Assembly (NCBI GenBank): GCA_051985675.1
Contig: JBPYFJ010000099.1
Coordinates: 62,001 to 126,000 of the forward strand
From: JAFAXD01 sp051985675
GTDB lineage: Bacteria > Pseudomonadota > Alphaproteobacteria > Rhizobiales > Xanthobacteraceae
Direction: 5' to 3'
DNA length: 64,000 bases
A model generated the notes under the pieces. That model did not search any database. It was given only the letters and a program-made list of their open reading frames with translations, and was not told the origin of the DNA. Positions 43,334-51,649 of this stretch are shown piece after piece. The translations under genes and the position numbers were made by a program. Position 1 is the first letter of the stretch; each line of letters opens with the position of its first letter.

Positions 43334-44329
43334 TTACTCAATCGCCGCGTCCACCGTGACTGTCGCTGGCACGTCCAATCCGAGTTCCCTGGCAGTCCGC
43401 ATGTTGATGACGCACTCGAATTTTGTTGACTGCTGAATGGGGAGGTCTGCTGGCTTCGCGCCCTTCAGAATCTTCCCAACATACACTCCGTTCTGACGAA
43501 ATGAGTCCCAACGATCGTCTCCATAACTCATTAATCCTCCAACTTCGGGAAAGGCCCGCGCACCATAAATTGCTGGTATCCTATACAATGAGGCCAACCG
43601 CACCACCCGTTCACGATTATCCGCAAACAAAACGTCTGGATTAACGAGAAGCGCTTCGGCTTGCTTTTGCGACATGTTCGAAAAGGCCGCATCGATTTGG
43701 TCAACGGTCGTGGCGTAAAAATTTTCGACCTGGAGTCCATTCGATGAAGCGGCGTTCATTAGGGCCGTCACCATGATCTGCGCGGATGGATTGCGTGGAT
43801 TGGTGAGCGCGGCAAAACGCGAAGCTGCCGGTAACAACAACTGCAAAAGTGAAAGGCGTTTTCCTACAAGCTCCGCCCCCAGGAACGTAATGCCAGTCAC
43901 ATTGCCGCCCGGCTGGTTGAGCCGCGGCACTAGCCCGATCGCAACCGGATCTCCGCCCACGCTGAAAACTATCGGAATTGAGGTGGTGGCGGTTTTGGCA
44001 GCCAACGTGGCAGCCTGGCTTCCGGGCGTGGCGATAACGGCAACGCGCTGGCGGACCAAATCAGCCGCTAATCGCGGAAGGCTCTCAATGTCATATCCCG
44101 CCCAGCGATAGACGATCTCAACGTTTTGGCCCTCCACGTAACCCATTTCTTTCAAGCCCTGGTTGAACGCCTCCAGGATATTCGCGCGCGAAGCCGGAGA
44201 ACCAAAATAAAGGTATCCAATTTGCGGCAGGGTTGCCTGCTGCGCGAGCGCTAAGCGGGGCGGAGCGGTTGCCGCAGCACAGCCAAGTATCGTGAACTCG
44301 CGGCGAGATAAGACCTGGCTATTACCCAT
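43334..44329 (-). CDS. Orphan ABC transporter substrate-binding protein (ABC_sub_bind family)
   Basis: 331 residues from the ATG at 44329. The start MGNSQVLSRREFTILGCAAA has SRREF followed by a hydrophobic stretch, fitting the twin-arginine export pathway; a longer start at 44395 is also open. The body, GYLYFGSPASRANILEAFNQ and ECVINMRTARELGLDVPATV, is of the DUF534 family. No permease or ATPase is adjacent. It is divergent from the TPR/sulfotransferase operon. Confidence 0.85.
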   Translation of the reverse strand: MGNSQVLSRREFTILGCAAATAPPRLALAQQATLPQIGYLYFGSPASRANILEAFNQGLKEMGYVEGQNVEIVYRWAGYDIESLPRLAADLVRQRVAVIATPGSQAATLAAKTATTSIPIVFSVGGDPVAIGLVPRLNQPGGNVTGITFLGAELVGKRLSLLQLLLPAASRFAALTNPRNPSAQIMVTALMNAASSNGLQVENFYATTVDQIDAAFSNMSQKQAEALLVNPDVLFADNRERVVRLASLYRIPAIYGARAFPEVGGLMSYGDDRWDSFRQNGVYVGKILKGAKPADLPIQQSTKFECVINMRTARELGLDVPATVTVDAAIE

Positions 44330-44639
44330 TTCCAGCAGCAACCAATAGAGACCGGACTCGAGGCAGCTTAACCGCCGCCTCGACGGTTTGCACAAAAAAT
44401 CTTACCGTTTTACAGCCTCCGACAGGACCCGGCATTTGTAACATTAGCTGCATAGCCCCCGGCACGCCTCCCCACTCCAAGACGAGCAAGCTTATTGATC
44501 CAGATGACGTTGCTTTTTTTTGCGAATGTATTCTAAGATTTGGTCTATTCGTGCATTGGGAAAATCGGGCGAAGCGAGCCAATCGAAGAGAGCCTGACGT
44601 CATTAATCAGCGAAGAGAGCTGGCAAGGGAGGAGTCCAG
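44330..44639. other. Divergent intergenic region
   Basis: This 310-bp AT-rich spacer separates the orphan binding-protein gene from the three-gene sulfotransferase operon. It contains T- and A-runs (around 44510-44535) suitable for promoters, but no promoter pair stood out. No gene was recognised in it. Confidence 0.35.
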
Positions 44640-45062
44640 ATGACCCAGTTCGAATTTAATCATATTGTCATGCAGGTGACACAGATCTGCTCAGGCACCG
44701 AGTATCGCAAGGCTTTTCAATTGGTACGGCGACAAGGCGCGGAAGCCTTAGCCCGCGCCGACAAGTCTTCGGACGATTACGCCGCGATCAGACTTGTCGT
44801 TGGCACCTGGGATAGAATTGCGACCGTTGCAAGCGATTTCAGTGCGAAACAGCTGCAGCAATTTTATAGACATCATCCGATTGGTCTCATGTGGTCTCGT
44901 TTGGAGCCTGCTATCGACTTGATCCGCGATGACATCGACGAGGGGTTCGCCGCGGAATTCGATGATCTTCACACAAAATACGATAAATGGACCAAGACCA
45001 AAGCCGGCAGGCGTTACAGCACCGCTCAGCAACAGGCCGTCAATGCATGTTTCCTGGTTTGA
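44640..45062 (+). CDS. Hypothetical helical protein, first gene of the sulfotransferase operon
   Basis: 140 residues with GGGAGGAG upstream of the ATG. The sequence appears all-helical: FNHIVMQVTQICSGTEYRKA, AIRLVVGTWDRIATVASDFS and SRLEPAIDLIRDDIDEGFAA. It has a faint resemblance to DUF4760-type proteins (WxRLEPxI followed by a helix) but this is not a firm match. It has no signal or membrane segment. Its end overlaps the next gene by 16 bp, so the two products are probably translated together. Confidence 0.65.
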   Translation: MTQFEFNHIVMQVTQICSGTEYRKAFQLVRRQGAEALARADKSSDDYAAIRLVVGTWDRIATVASDFSAKQLQQFYRHHPIGLMWSRLEPAIDLIRDDIDEGFAAEFDDLHTKYDKWTKTKAGRRYSTAQQQAVNACFLV

Positions 45063-46351
45063 GGCGATCTCTCGACGCCGTGAACCGCAACGCTAATTCC
45101 GACCCGTTACCCGCAAATAATTCCTCCTCGCTGCCGGCATTTCTTTTGCGTCCCTTTGTCGATCTCGAACCTTGCGGGCGAGGTCCGCTATGCGCGCGCG
45201 GTATTGAGCAATATTGGCTTGCTTTTGCGGATGTGAATCATCCGCGGTTTGTCCTGCAGCGGACACTGCCTTGGCCCTTCCGGGCCCAATTGCTCCGCGA
45301 GACGGGTCTCCTTGCATACCAGGCCGACGATCCACGCGAAGTAAGCCCAACCATTAGAACCCCTCGGTGGAGTTCCCTCTGCGAAGCGCTCGACCGTTGG
45401 CCGGAGCTTACAATCGACCGGCAGTGCCGACTGGTGCTCCTTCTCCATGCGCTGTGCTTTTACCCGCTTATCTCCAAGTTAATTCCGAGAAATCCCAAGC
45501 AGGACCTGGGAGCGGATCCTGACAACGCTGAACTCGCTTACCGAGGGGCTTCGGCCCGTTACATGCATGAATTTCCCAGCTATAACGCCGATTACTCCAA
45601 TGCCGATCTATCCGAGTTGGAAGAAATCGCGAGCAGTGCTCCTCGCGATCATGTCGTTGCTTTCAATGGCTCATTGAAGATCCTGGTTCACAAAGCAAAG
45701 ACCGAAGCGTCAACCGATGAACTCATGGAAAGTCGCGTTCGGTCGGAGAAAGTTCTCGAAGCGATCCTCCCCAAGCAAGACGACTTCACTCGCGCGCTCC
45801 TAACAAGCCGCTTTTATCGTGCTGCAGCTTTCATTCCTCAGCGGCAGGGTGATCGTGCGGAGGTCGTTCGCATGATGGATCTGGCCGAGCGTTATGCGTT
45901 GGCAATGGTTCCGGTAAACCCGGCGCAGAAGTTGTTGCAACTTGAAAATCTGTATCCGGTCATCGAAAGTCGAACAAAAGAAGCAATCTGGTTAGGCGAC
46001 ATGGATTTGGCGTTGGCGCGCGCAGAGCGTCTGATCGATCTCGATAGTTACGATTCCAGGGCGTGGTTGGAGCTGGGCGAGGTCAGGTTAGAGCGAAACG
46101 AAACTGCACACGCTGCCGAAGCTTATGCGGTTGCGGCTACCTTGGGCCCGCCGTCAACTGCCATTGGGCGCCACATGGCAGGTCTTTGCTTCCGGGATCT
46201 CGGCCAACCGTTGCTTGCGGCGTACTTTTTTCAAGCAGCCGTTGAGACTGACTCGCGGGCAATATCCCCCCATGATGAGATCCAGCGCTTACCGGAAATG
46301 CCTGTCCTCGCAGCGCTTAAGGAATGGAGTCTCTATTCCTTCGAACCGTGA
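45047..46351 (+). CDS. Hypothetical protein with TPR-like C-terminal half
   Basis: 434 residues from the ATG at 45047, overlapping the previous stop by 16 bp; a GTG at 45080 is an alternative. The first 160 residues match nothing I recognise and contain PFVDLEPCGRGPLCARGIEQ. Residues 200-410 are helical repeats in TPR style: ALARAERLIDLDSYDSRAWL and AAEAYAVAATLGPPSTAIGR. The TPR part is likely to bind a protein partner. The sulfotransferase gene follows, which suggests that this protein presents or recognises its substrate. Confidence 0.6.
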   Translation: MFPGLRRSLDAVNRNANSDPLPANNSSSLPAFLLRPFVDLEPCGRGPLCARGIEQYWLAFADVNHPRFVLQRTLPWPFRAQLLRETGLLAYQADDPREVSPTIRTPRWSSLCEALDRWPELTIDRQCRLVLLLHALCFYPLISKLIPRNPKQDLGADPDNAELAYRGASARYMHEFPSYNADYSNADLSELEEIASSAPRDHVVAFNGSLKILVHKAKTEASTDELMESRVRSEKVLEAILPKQDDFTRALLTSRFYRAAAFIPQRQGDRAEVVRMMDLAERYALAMVPVNPAQKLLQLENLYPVIESRTKEAIWLGDMDLALARAERLIDLDSYDSRAWLELGEVRLERNETAHAAEAYAVAATLGPPSTAIGRHMAGLCFRDLGQPLLAAYFFQAAVETDSRAISPHDEIQRLPEMPVLAALKEWSLYSFEP

Positions 46352-46450
46352 TTTCCTGATGGGGGTCACTCCGATCGGGACGGGTGATTTGATCAGGTAG
46401 TTGGAAACTGCCCACCGATGTGTGCTCCGCTTCGACGCTACAGGTCGGTG

Positions 46451-47329
46451 ATGTCGGACAGTGCGCGGTGGAACGAGTTCAACTTCCGCGACGACGACAT
46501 AGTTATCAGCGCGCCGGTCAAGTGCGGCGCGACGTGGATTCAAATGATTTGTGCGCTGTTGATCTTCCAGCGACGCACTTTGCCTTCAAAATTGGATGAT
46601 ATTTCACCCTGGCTTGAAATGCTCACACGGCCGCTAGATGAAGTCTTGAGCGACTTGGAGACCCAAAATCATCGACGATTTATCAAATCGCATACCCCGC
46701 TGGATGGGCTGCCTTTTCACGAGCGAGTGACTTACGTCTGCGTCGCCAGAGACCCCCGCGACGTTGCCATATCCCTTGATAATCACATGGCAAATCTAAA
46801 CGTTACCGCGTTGCTCTTTGCTCTACGGACTGGAGCAGGCCTGGGTGATTTCTCCGAGCTCATTGGTCAGACGTCGCGCGCTCGGCCGAGCGATATGCGC
46901 AAGCGTTTCTTACAATGGGTAGACGAGCCCCAGTCACCCGGCTTGCGCGCAACGATCCATCACGTTCAAACATTCTGGGAAGCGCGACAGCGCCCTAACG
47001 TTATACTTCTGCACTACGCTGACTTGAAGGCTGACTTGGAAGCGCAGATGCGGGGCTTGGCGATGCGACTGGACCTGAGTGTCCGCCCCGATTTGTGGTC
47101 CGAACTTGTGAAAGCGGCCACGTTTATAGAGATGCGAAAGCGGGCTGACGAAATCGTCCCAAACGCGACCGAAGCGTTATGGCACGAGAACGCCAGATTT
47201 TTTAACAAGGGAAGCAATGGTCAGTGGAAGCGATACCTCAAAGAGGCAGACCTGCTTCACTATCGGGCCAGGATTACTGAACTGGCAGATCCCGATCTGC
47301 TGGCATGGTTGCACCCGGCGCCGGTTTGA
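46451..47329 (+). CDS. Sulfotransferase, cytosolic SULT type
   Basis: 292 residues from the ATG at 46451; a start at 46418 adds 11. The PAPS sites are complete: APVKCGATW (5'-phosphosulfate loop, 21-29), VARDPRDVAISLDNH (3'-phosphate site) and NKGSNGQWKRYL (the RKGxxGxWK motif near the C-terminus). IKSHTPLDGLPF carries the likely catalytic His. It transfers sulfate from PAPS to a hydroxyl or amine of a small molecule. PAPS synthesis genes are not in the window. Low GC and lack of neighbours in core metabolism suggest acquired secondary metabolism. Confidence 0.88.
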   Translation: MSDSARWNEFNFRDDDIVISAPVKCGATWIQMICALLIFQRRTLPSKLDDISPWLEMLTRPLDEVLSDLETQNHRRFIKSHTPLDGLPFHERVTYVCVARDPRDVAISLDNHMANLNVTALLFALRTGAGLGDFSELIGQTSRARPSDMRKRFLQWVDEPQSPGLRATIHHVQTFWEARQRPNVILLHYADLKADLEAQMRGLAMRLDLSVRPDLWSELVKAATFIEMRKRADEIVPNATEALWHENARFFNKGSNGQWKRYLKEADLLHYRARITELADPDLLAWLHPAPV

Positions 47330-47441
47330 TGCGCGCCAGGAGATCTAGCCATGCCATGCATTGTTAGAGAAGCGGACTTGTGCACCGTTTGGACCGCGCC
47401 CGGGACGCCATGGCAGCAGGACGGAACGATCAGCCGGCAAG

Positions 47442-48140
47442 TCAGCGCCGCTTTGACTTGCGCGTGGGCTCAGCGCGGGACTTGGAGCCGCTGCTGGCCC
47501 CGGAGCCTCGCCTAGGCCGGCGTACAGCTCGCACGATCCCGCTGCTTCCGCCTCCGCAGAAGAACTGATCGGCGCCATCGGACTCGAGCCCCGACAGGCC
47601 GGTTCCAGGCGGCAGCGCGAGCTGCTCCAGCACCTCGCCGCTGTGCGGGTCGATTCGCATCAGATGGCTCTCGTCACCTTGCCAGGTGCCGTGCCAGAGC
47701 TCGCCGTCGACCCAAGTGACCCCGGTGACATAGCGCTTACACTCGATGGTGCGCAGAATCGCCCCGGTCCAGGGATCGATCTGATGGATCTTCCCGTCGC
47801 GATATTGCCCCACCCACAGCGTCCCCTCCGCCCACGCGAGCCCCGAGTCGGCGCCGCCCCCGGGCGCCGGGATCGTGCCGAGCACGCGGCCGGTCTTCGG
47901 GTCGATTTTCTGAATGCGATCTTCGGCAATCTGAAACAAGTGATCGCCGTCAAAGGCGGTCCCGGCATGCGCGGGCACATCGATCGTGCGCACGGTATTC
48001 CCGCTCGCAGGATCGAAGACGTTGAGCCTGTCCCCGGACGCGAACCAGACGTTCCGGCCATCGAAGGTGACCCCGTGGACCCGGTCGACGCCCGCGAACG
48101 GTCCATACTCGCGGAGGATTTCGGCCGCCGATCGAAGCAT
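47442..48140 (-). CDS. Beta-propeller repeat protein (Vgb or glutamine-cyclotransferase-like fold)
   Basis: 232 residues with repeated blades such as GVTFDGRNVWFASGDRLNVF, GLAWAEGTLWVGQYRDGKIH and GVTWVDGELWHGTWQGDESH, each starting with G-x-x-W/F-D-G or similar. There is no signal peptide. The C-terminal tail is basic (RRPRRGSGASSGSKSRAEP). The fold binds ligands or partner proteins; an enzyme activity such as streptogramin lyase cannot be claimed. It is 48 bp downstream of the HTH regulator and probably co-transcribed with it. Confidence 0.7.
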   Translation of the reverse strand: MLRSAAEILREYGPFAGVDRVHGVTFDGRNVWFASGDRLNVFDPASGNTVRTIDVPAHAGTAFDGDHLFQIAEDRIQKIDPKTGRVLGTIPAPGGGADSGLAWAEGTLWVGQYRDGKIHQIDPWTGAILRTIECKRYVTGVTWVDGELWHGTWQGDESHLMRIDPHSGEVLEQLALPPGTGLSGLESDGADQFFCGGGSSGIVRAVRRPRRGSGASSGSKSRAEPTRKSKRR

Positions 48141-48188
48141 GCATCCAGCTCCTGGTGCGGTGGATGTGAAGAACGTCGGATCGGGACA

Positions 48189-49409
48189 CTAATCGCTCGG
48201 TAGTGGACCGGGGAGTAACAAGATTGTCGGGAACCCCGGCACGGGCGGGGTCATCCAGCGCCGCGCTCGCCCGCGACCGAACGACTGTACTTTGCCGGCG
48301 GCCGCAAGCTCGTCGAGCGCCCGCTGTATGGTGCGCGGGCTGGCACCTAGCGCAATCGCCAGGGCCGAGCTCGACCACGACTCGCCGTCGGCGAGGAACG
48401 CAAGCACGGCGGCATTTTGCTCTTCGACCGGCGGCGCCAGCACGACGATCTCGCGCGCGCGGCGCGGCACCAGCGCGAACCCGCGCGCGGTCGCGGTCAC
48501 GTCCGCCAGCGTCCGCAGCTCCGCCCGCAGCCGTCCGATTTCCACGCGCAACCGTGCGCGGTGCGATTCATCGGCTTGCTTGGCCCGGAAGGCGCACGCG
48601 AGAAGCGTGCCCCTTGGCACGTCGCCCGGCCAAGCTTCGCCCAACGCACGCGCAAGCGCGAACAACACCGGGCGCGTCGCAAGCGAAATCACTGTGCGCG
48701 GATCGCGCACGACATGGCGACAGGCGTCCACGACCAGGGCCCCCGACCCGAGCAGCGCTTCCACCTCCTCCAACACGAGGGGACGTTCCTCGCCACGCGC
48801 GATCAGGCGCGCCGCGATCGTCTTCAGCACCCGATCCGTATTCTCGACCTCCGCGATCAACGCGGGAATCCCCGCCTCGCGCGCAGCTTGCGCCGCCCGC
48901 TTGAGCGCAGCGCGTGCCGCCTTGGTTCGCAGGCGTCGAATCGCCACTCCCGCGACCACCAGCTCGTGTGCGGCCCGCGACGCGGGCGGCAGCGGCGTGG
49001 GATCGAGGTCGGCGAGCGTGCGCTCGACCTCGTCAAGGCGGCCGATCAGGAGCAGGCGACGAACCTCGAGATTGCACGCGTGCGCGGCGTTGAGGCGATC
49101 GCCATGCGCTTCCAGCGTCGCCCGCGCAGCGTCGAGTGCGGCCGCAGGCCAGCCTAGGTCGCGCGAGACGAGCGCAATCTCGGCCTCGGCGACCACGCAG
49201 CGCGCGCGGGCGACCGCCTCCTTCGGACCGAAGGCACGCGCCGCAGTTCGCAGGAGAGCCTTGGCACGGGCGAGATCGCCAAGCTGCGCCATCGCGATCC
49301 CGCGCAGCGCGAGCGCGGGCGCGTCGTCACGCAAGGCAACCCGGTTCAACGCTCCGAGTGGATCACCCCTGGCGAGTGCGCGCGCTGCGGCCGTGATCAG
49401 CGAGTCCAT
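48189..49409 (-). CDS. HTH transcriptional regulator with TPR-like sensor part
   Basis: 406 residues. The N-terminal half (about 1-270) is helical and TPR-like (ALRGIAMAQLGDLARAKALL), as in the MalT/LuxR-related sensory helices. The C-terminal region has a winged helix-turn-helix, SSSALAIALGASPRTIQRAL followed by DELAAAGKVQSFGRGRARRW. It is transcribed away from the small membrane protein gene, and a repeated promoter-like motif lies in the divergent region. It may regulate the flanking cluster (47.4-52.4 kb). Confidence 0.72.
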   Translation of the reverse strand: MDSLITAAARALARGDPLGALNRVALRDDAPALALRGIAMAQLGDLARAKALLRTAARAFGPKEAVARARCVVAEAEIALVSRDLGWPAAALDAARATLEAHGDRLNAAHACNLEVRRLLLIGRLDEVERTLADLDPTPLPPASRAAHELVVAGVAIRRLRTKAARAALKRAAQAAREAGIPALIAEVENTDRVLKTIAARLIARGEERPLVLEEVEALLGSGALVVDACRHVVRDPRTVISLATRPVLFALARALGEAWPGDVPRGTLLACAFRAKQADESHRARLRVEIGRLRAELRTLADVTATARGFALVPRRAREIVVLAPPVEEQNAAVLAFLADGESWSSSALAIALGASPRTIQRALDELAAAGKVQSFGRGRARRWMTPPVPGFPTILLLPGPLPSD

Positions 49410-49410
49410 C

Positions 49411-49451
49411 GGAATCGCGCCACACTTGTCACTCCCACCGTTCGATACCCG
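49411..49451 (+). promoter_or_regulatory. First copy of the 41-bp promoter-like motif
   Basis: GGAATC followed by CACACTTGTCACTCCCACCG (49421-49440), then TTCGATACCCGG. The same sequence with six differences recurs at 51566-51606. TGTCAC followed about 17 bases later by CGG resembles an ECF sigma factor promoter. It lies 68 bp before the small membrane protein gene and just upstream of the divergent HTH gene. Confidence 0.55.
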
Positions 49452-49518
49452 GTCCTAGTCTATCTCGCGACCACGAGCCAGGGCACTCGGTCAGGACATG
49501 CATCGAAAGGCGATGACA

Positions 49519-49842
49519 ATGAGCGCGTTCCATACCAGCCTCAACGTTGCGGCCGAACGTCAAGCTGCGCGCGCGCGGGCCGGACGCGGCAATGCCGCCG
49601 CCCATCGCGCGGCCGGCTGGCTATCGCTTGCAGCCGCGCCGACCTTCGCAATCATGGCGCTGCTCACCGTTCTTGGTGGCGGCGCGCAGGACATGCTGTG
49701 CTCGGGCGCGCAAGCTGCGTCACCGCTGAGCGGAATGGTCCCGATGTACCTGCTGATGAGCGCCTTCCATTCGGCGCCGTGGCTAAAGCTGATATCCGGT
49801 TCGGTTGCTCGGGCGCTCGCACATGGAGGCCCGCGATCTTAG
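49519..49842 (+). CDS. Small membrane protein, conserved hypothetical
   Basis: 107 residues from the ATG at 49519, which has AAAGG eight bases upstream; ATGs at 49513 and 49498 are in frame. Two hydrophobic helices are visible: AAGWLSLAAAPTFAIMALLT (about 30-53) and SGMVPMYLLMSAFHSAPWLK (about 70-92). Cys in DMLCSGAQ is conserved-looking. Proteins of this type occur beside SRPBCC and DUF899 genes in other proteobacteria, but their function is unknown. Confidence 0.65.
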   Translation: MSAFHTSLNVAAERQAARARAGRGNAAAHRAAGWLSLAAAPTFAIMALLTVLGGGAQDMLCSGAQAASPLSGMVPMYLLMSAFHSAPWLKLISGSVARALAHGGPRS

Positions 49843-49908
49843 TGTATCTCGAGGCTTCGGCGGTTAGGACCATGGTGTCGGGGCTTGCCGCTGTAATGGA
49901 GGAGACCG

Positions 49909-50367
49909 ATGCAAGAAACCCTCGTTGTCCGCCGTGAGACGCGCGTCCCGGCGCCGCCTGCCGCGGTGTTCGCTCTCCTCACCGATGCGGAGAAAATTCT
50001 GCGCTGGATGGGAACGGAGGCTGAGGTCGAGCCGCAGCCCGGCGGGATCTATCTCGTCAACGTCACCGGGGCTCGCGTCGCCCGTGGATCCTTCCGCGAG
50101 GTGGTGCCGGTGCACCGCTTGGCCTACAGCTTCGGCTGGGACGGCAGCGAAGAGGTGCCGCCGGGGTCGAGCCTGGTCGAAATCGATCTGATCGAGCAGC
50201 CGCCGGACGGAACGCTGCTGCGCCTGACCCACACCGGCCTGCCAAATGCTGCGCAGTGCGCCGGCCACGCAGAAGGCTGGGCCCATTACGTCGACCGGCT
50301 GGCCGAGGTTGCAGCCGGGCGTGACCCGGGCCCGGACCCGTGGCACGGCCGCGATGGGCAGAAGTGA
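49909..50367 (+). CDS. SRPBCC (AHSA1-like) domain protein
   Basis: 152 residues, with ATGGAGGAGACCG before the ATG. The start MQETLVVRRETRVPAPPAAV and LRWMGTEAEVEPQPGGIYLV are standard for the AHSA1/START-like helix-grip fold. WAHYVDRLAEVAAG is the long C-terminal helix. Such proteins bind hydrophobic ligands; in AHSA1 itself the fold stimulates Hsp90. It lies 66 bp after the small membrane protein gene, on the same strand. Confidence 0.87.
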   Translation: MQETLVVRRETRVPAPPAAVFALLTDAEKILRWMGTEAEVEPQPGGIYLVNVTGARVARGSFREVVPVHRLAYSFGWDGSEEVPPGSSLVEIDLIEQPPDGTLLRLTHTGLPNAAQCAGHAEGWAHYVDRLAEVAAGRDPGPDPWHGRDGQK

Positions 50368-50472
50368 CTGTCGTCCACTCTCGCTCGCCTTACTTGAAGC
50401 TTCTGCCGCGCGCAGGGCCTCGCCTCGACGATAGATCCGCCACACTTGCTGCAGATGACAGGTCCGGGACCG

Positions 50473-50492
50473 TGGTGGCACGATCGCCACCA
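50473..50492 (+). promoter_or_regulatory. Hairpin overlapping the cyclase start codon
   Basis: TGGTGGC (50473-50479) and GCCACCA (50486-50492) form a perfect 7-bp stem with a 6-base loop. The last stem base is the A of the cyclase ATG at 50492. This could hide the start codon in the mRNA or be a regulator-binding site. Confidence 0.45.
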
Positions 50493-51550
50493 TGGATCTG
50501 CCCGCGCCCCTCGCCTGGCTGGTGGACGAGGCCGGCGCCTCGCCCGCCCCGGACCGCTTCCTCGCCGAACTCGGCGGCCGGCTGCTGGCCGACGGACTGC
50601 CGCTGGCGGGCGGCGCCCTCACTCTCAGCGTGCCGCATCCGATCATCGCGCGCCGCACCTGGCTGTGGCGGGCTGAGACCGGCGCGGTGATTGAGGCGCT
50701 GGGCTTCGCCGGCGCTCCGCTCGGCCAAGACGGGCGCGCCTGGCTCGCGGGCCTTGGCCCGGTGCGAGAGGACGAGGTCGGCCCGGCGCCAGACAGTCCG
50801 TTGCTGGGCTGGGCCGGCACCCGGCCGTTCGGTCTCGCCGAAGCCGACCGGCTCGCCCAGGCCGTGCGCTTCGCCGCGGCACCATTGGCCGCCATGGCCG
50901 CGCGGGCGGCGCTGACCGCGCTGCTGGAATCCTATCTTGGCCGGCGCAGTGCCGCCCGCGTGCAGGCCGGCGCGCTGCGCCGGGGCGCGGGGGAGACCAT
51001 TCGTGCCGCGCTGCTTTATGCCGATCTGCGCGACTTCACTGCCATGTCCGAGGCGACCGAGCCTGCGGCGGTGATCGCCGCCCTCGACGCCTGGTTCGAC
51101 CGTATCGCCGGGGCGGTCCACGCCTTCGGGGGCGAGGTGCTCAAGTTCATCGGCGACGGCATACTGGCGATCTTCCCAGTTACCACCACGCGCGCCCAAG
51201 CCTGCGAGGCGGCGCTGCGCGCGGTCGTCGCTGCCCGCGCCGGCATGGCCCATCTCGATGCGGCGCGGCTGGCACAGGGGTTGCCGCCGCTGCCGTTCGG
51301 CGCGGCGCTGCATCTGGGCGAAATCCTGTGGGGCAATATCGGCGCCGCCGACCGCTTGGACTTCACCGCCATCGGCTCCGCGGTCAACCTGGTCAGCCGG
51401 CTGGAGGGCCTGTGCCGGCCGCTCGGGCGCTCGGTCCTGATCTCGGGCGCGGTTGCCAGCGAAGTCACCGCGCCGCTGGTGCCGCTGGGGGAACACGTCC
51501 TGCGCGGCATTGCGGCGCCCTGCGCCGTCTTCACGCTGCCGGATGCGTGA
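50492..51550 (+). CDS. Class III adenylate/guanylate cyclase
   Basis: 352 residues. Residues 1-145 are an unrecognised N-terminal domain (LAWLVDEAGASPAPDRFLAE and following). The catalytic domain spans about 170-345: metal-binding Asp in LLYADLRDFTAMS, second Asp in EVLKFIGDGILAIF and the NLVSRLE motif. It makes cAMP or cGMP in the cytosol. No membrane helices are seen. Start hairpin and position in the SRPBCC-DUF899 cluster suggest that it is regulated with that cluster. Confidence 0.87.
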   Translation: MDLPAPLAWLVDEAGASPAPDRFLAELGGRLLADGLPLAGGALTLSVPHPIIARRTWLWRAETGAVIEALGFAGAPLGQDGRAWLAGLGPVREDEVGPAPDSPLLGWAGTRPFGLAEADRLAQAVRFAAAPLAAMAARAALTALLESYLGRRSAARVQAGALRRGAGETIRAALLYADLRDFTAMSEATEPAAVIAALDAWFDRIAGAVHAFGGEVLKFIGDGILAIFPVTTTRAQACEAALRAVVAARAGMAHLDAARLAQGLPPLPFGAALHLGEILWGNIGAADRLDFTAIGSAVNLVSRLEGLCRPLGRSVLISGAVASEVTAPLVPLGEHVLRGIAAPCAVFTLPDA

Positions 51551-51565
51551 GCGGCCTGCGCGGTC

Positions 51566-51606
51566 GGAATCCCGACACACTTGTCACTCCCACCGCTCGT
51601 GACCCG
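51566..51606 (+). promoter_or_regulatory. Second copy of the 41-bp promoter-like motif
   Basis: GGAATCCCGA then CACACTTGTCACTCCCACCG (51576-51595) and CTCGTGACCCG. It is the counterpart of 49411-49451 and lies 44 bp before the DUF899 gene. The 20-bp core is identical in the two copies. Confidence 0.55.
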
Positions 51607-51649
51607 CCACCTAACTTCACTCTCGACCACACGACATGGAGAGAGACCG

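Noticed and set aside
44322..44603. A 93-codon minus-strand frame in the divergent spacer
   Set aside because: No ribosome site or homology; it overlaps the N-terminus of the binding-protein gene in another frame.
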